40,100 bases of DNA, taken from contig SIAW01000013.1 in NCBI GenBank assembly GCA_009695465.1, forward strand, positions 1 to 40,100. The letters run 5' to 3'. The stretch comes from Pedosphaera sp. (lineage in GTDB: Bacteria > Verrucomicrobiota > Verrucomicrobiia > Limisphaerales > UBA1100). A program made the translations under genes and the position numbers. The notes beneath the pieces are model-generated. The model was not told where the DNA came from, made no database searches, and was given only the letters and a program-made list of their open reading frames with translations. Shown here piece by piece: positions 38,304-40,100 of the stretch. Numbering within the stretch: the stretch's first letter is position 1; each line of letters opens with the position of its first letter.

Positions 38304-38684
38304 TCAATCTTGCGCCGCGGCGCGGCGGCAGGATTCCAGCACGTCCGGCGGCAGGCGCTTGGCGATGACATCGAGATTCTTGCCCGCCTTGCGATCGCCC
38401 TGATTCGCGGCGCGGTAGAAGTAGCGGTACGCCGCCTGCAAATCCTGCTCGACGCCATCGCCGGTGTAATAACGTGCGCCCAGATTATTCTGCGCGAGCA
38501 TGTGACCGTTGTCGGCGGCGCGTTTGAGCCATTCGATGGCCACCTCATCTTCCAGCGGCGCCTCCATGCCCAGCGCGTGGCGCCAGCCCAGTTCGTACTG
38601 CGCCTCCACATCGCCCGACTGCGCGCGTGTGCGCAGGCCCGGCAGCAGTGGATAAGATTCCTCCTCGTCAATATCCATACTCAT
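38304..38684 (-). CDS. Sel1-like repeat protein, ~126 aa
   Basis: AQYELGWRHALGMEAPLEDEVAIEWLKRAADNGHMLAQNNLGARYYTGDGVEQDLQAAYRYFYRAANQGD; ATG overlaps the stop of the upstream gene. Confidence 0.85.
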   Translation of the reverse strand: MSMDIDEEESYPLLPGLRTRAQSGDVEAQYELGWRHALGMEAPLEDEVAIEWLKRAADNGHMLAQNNLGARYYTGDGVEQDLQAAYRYFYRAANQGDRKAGKNLDVIAKRLPPDVLESCRRAAAQD

Positions 38685-39178
38685 CAATGCTTGTGCGTGT
38701 CGCAGCAGTTGCCGGGCTTTGCGGGTGGTTGCGGTTGCGGCGCGGGCGCTTTGCAGCAAGATTCGCCGAACTGTGCTAGACGCCAATAATTGTACGGCCA
38801 CGGCGTGAGAAAGCCCGCAGCCAACATCAGCGGGACGGCCCACCATGTTAATCGCGCGCCACCGGTGGCGAAATAGTCCACGGCGTTCATCGCCGTTTCC
38901 ATCGCCAGCATGCTGATGAGGCTCATGCCCACGGCCGTGCGAAACGCCTGCGCCCACGGCAGGATTTTGGAGAGGATAATTGTTTCCAGCACGATGCTGG
39001 TGAGGATGCCCGCGACGGTGGCGATGAGCATCACGCGCATCGGCTCCTGCATGGCGGTCTGCGGCTGGTAATGTTGGAACCACAGGATGGTGCCGAAGTC
39101 GCCGAGACTGCAGCCGAGCAGACACCAACCGGTGTTGCCCGCCGATTGCCGCCACAGTGCGCCTTGCCGCCAGTTCAT
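38684..39178 (-). CDS. DUF4396-like membrane protein with Cys/His-containing tail
   Basis: MLIATVAGILTSIVLETIIL...GMSLISMLAMETAMNAVDYF...PLMLAAGFLTPWPYNYWRL; tail ESCCKAPAPQPQPPAKPGNCCDTHKH. Confidence 0.7.
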   Translation of the reverse strand: MNWRQGALWRQSAGNTGWCLLGCSLGDFGTILWFQHYQPQTAMQEPMRVMLIATVAGILTSIVLETIILSKILPWAQAFRTAVGMSLISMLAMETAMNAVDYFATGGARLTWWAVPLMLAAGFLTPWPYNYWRLAQFGESCCKAPAPQPQPPAKPGNCCDTHKH

Positions 39179-39187
39179 CGCCGCAGT

Positions 39188-39652
39188 CTATCCGAGAGCG
39201 GGCGGTGTGGCCAGCCGACTGTCGAGCACGAAGGTCACGGGGCCGTCGTTGACGAGGCTCACCTGCATGTCCGCGCCGAATTCGCCGGTGGCCACCGCCA
39301 ATCCACGCGCGCGCAGGCGGGTGTTAAAGTCCTCGTACAACGCGCGGGCGATGTCCGGTGGCGCGGCGTTGTCAAATCCGGGCCGCCGGCCTTTGCGCCA
39401 GTCGCCGCACAGTGTGAATTGGCTGATGACCAGTGCCGCGCCGTCCACATCGAGCACGCTGCGGTTCATCTTGCCCTGGTCATCGCTGAAGAGGCGCAGG
39501 CCCGCCGTCTTGTCCGCCAGGAATTCGCCATCGTGCGCCTCATCACCGCGCATCACGCCCAGCAGGATGACCAGCCCGCGCCCAATCTGGCCGGTCACGC
39601 GGCCGTCCACAGTGACACGGCCTTCGGTGACGCGCTGCAACACCGCGATCAT
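39188..39652 (-). CDS. dtd: D-aminoacyl-tRNA deacylase
   Basis: [81 protein letters not shown]. Confidence 0.95.
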   Translation of the reverse strand: MIAVLQRVTEGRVTVDGRVTGQIGRGLVILLGVMRGDEAHDGEFLADKTAGLRLFSDDQGKMNRSVLDVDGAALVISQFTLCGDWRKGRRPGFDNAAPPDIARALYEDFNTRLRARGLAVATGEFGADMQVSLVNDGPVTFVLDSRLATPPALG

Positions 39653-39656
39653 CGCG

Positions 39657-40100
39657 CTACGCCAGCCATTGCTTGAGCGTGGCCAAGTCGCGCTGGTACG
39701 CCTCCACATGCCGCGGCACCAGCTTGGGGTCGCGATGATCAATGTACTCCTCGTGCAGATTGATGGGGCCGGTGTAGCCCGACTGCACGAGGCTCTTGAG
39801 AAACTTGCGATCCACCACGCCATCGGCCAGCGGCACCCATTCCTGGCGATTGTTGGTCCAGCGAAAATTCTTCACGTACACCACGCCCAAGTGCGGGCGG
39901 ATGACATTGAACTGCACTTCCCACGAGCCCATGCCTTCCGCCGTGGCGTGGCCGAGGTCAAAGGCGACGGCCATGTGCCGCGCGTCCAGTCCCTCAAAGA
40001 GCCGCTGCAAATCCCACAGCGACGCGCCGACATAACCGCGCCCCGAATGGTTCTGGTACAGCGCCTGCAACCCCAGCTCCGCGTTCAGTGCCGCCAGCTC
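39657..40100 (-). CDS. sugar phosphate isomerase/epimerase (TIM-barrel, AP endonuclease family 2), N-terminus beyond window
   Basis: [59 protein letters not shown]; frame open to the window edge. Confidence 0.85.
   Translation of the reverse strand, partial: ELAALNAELGLQALYQNHSGRGYVGASLWDLQRLFEGLDARHMAVAFDLGHATAEGMGSWEVQFNVIRPHLGVVYVKNFRWTNNRQEWVPLADGVVDRKFLKSLVQSGYTGPINLHEEYIDHRDPKLVPRHVEAYQRDLATLKQWLA

Overview
This looks like an ordinary chromosomal segment of a PVC-group, probably Verrucomicrobiota-like, bacterium; the taxon is inferred from gene families only (DUF1501/DUF1549/DUF1553 pair, Chlamydia-like class Ic RNR, HpnH, NfeD/FloA). I support about 33 protein-coding genes and one tRNA-Gln(TTG). 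No CRISPR array, prophage, IS element or recognised defence island is visible. The best-supported points are: (1) a ribonucleotide reductase beta subunit with Phe at the radical-Tyr position and Chlamydia-type metal ligands (class Ic, Mn/Fe type), followed by dcd; (2) a tandem pair of NrdR-box-like sites about 32 bp apart over its likely promoter, then a ~280-nt leader with several hairpins; (3) a 15-bp long-range stem plus an interlocking perfect 9-bp inverted repeat in a gene-free region at 34867-34977, followed by a T-rich tract; (4) an exact 18-bp repeat flanking a small lipoprotein gene; (5) a cytochrome b with two fused c-type haem motifs next to a Rieske protein; (6) an nfeD-floA module with an undescribed third gene. 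I could run no homology search or folding, so all family calls come from motif recognition. I do not see a convincing wholly new multi-gene system. The non-coding elements and the third gene of the flotillin module are the best leads.
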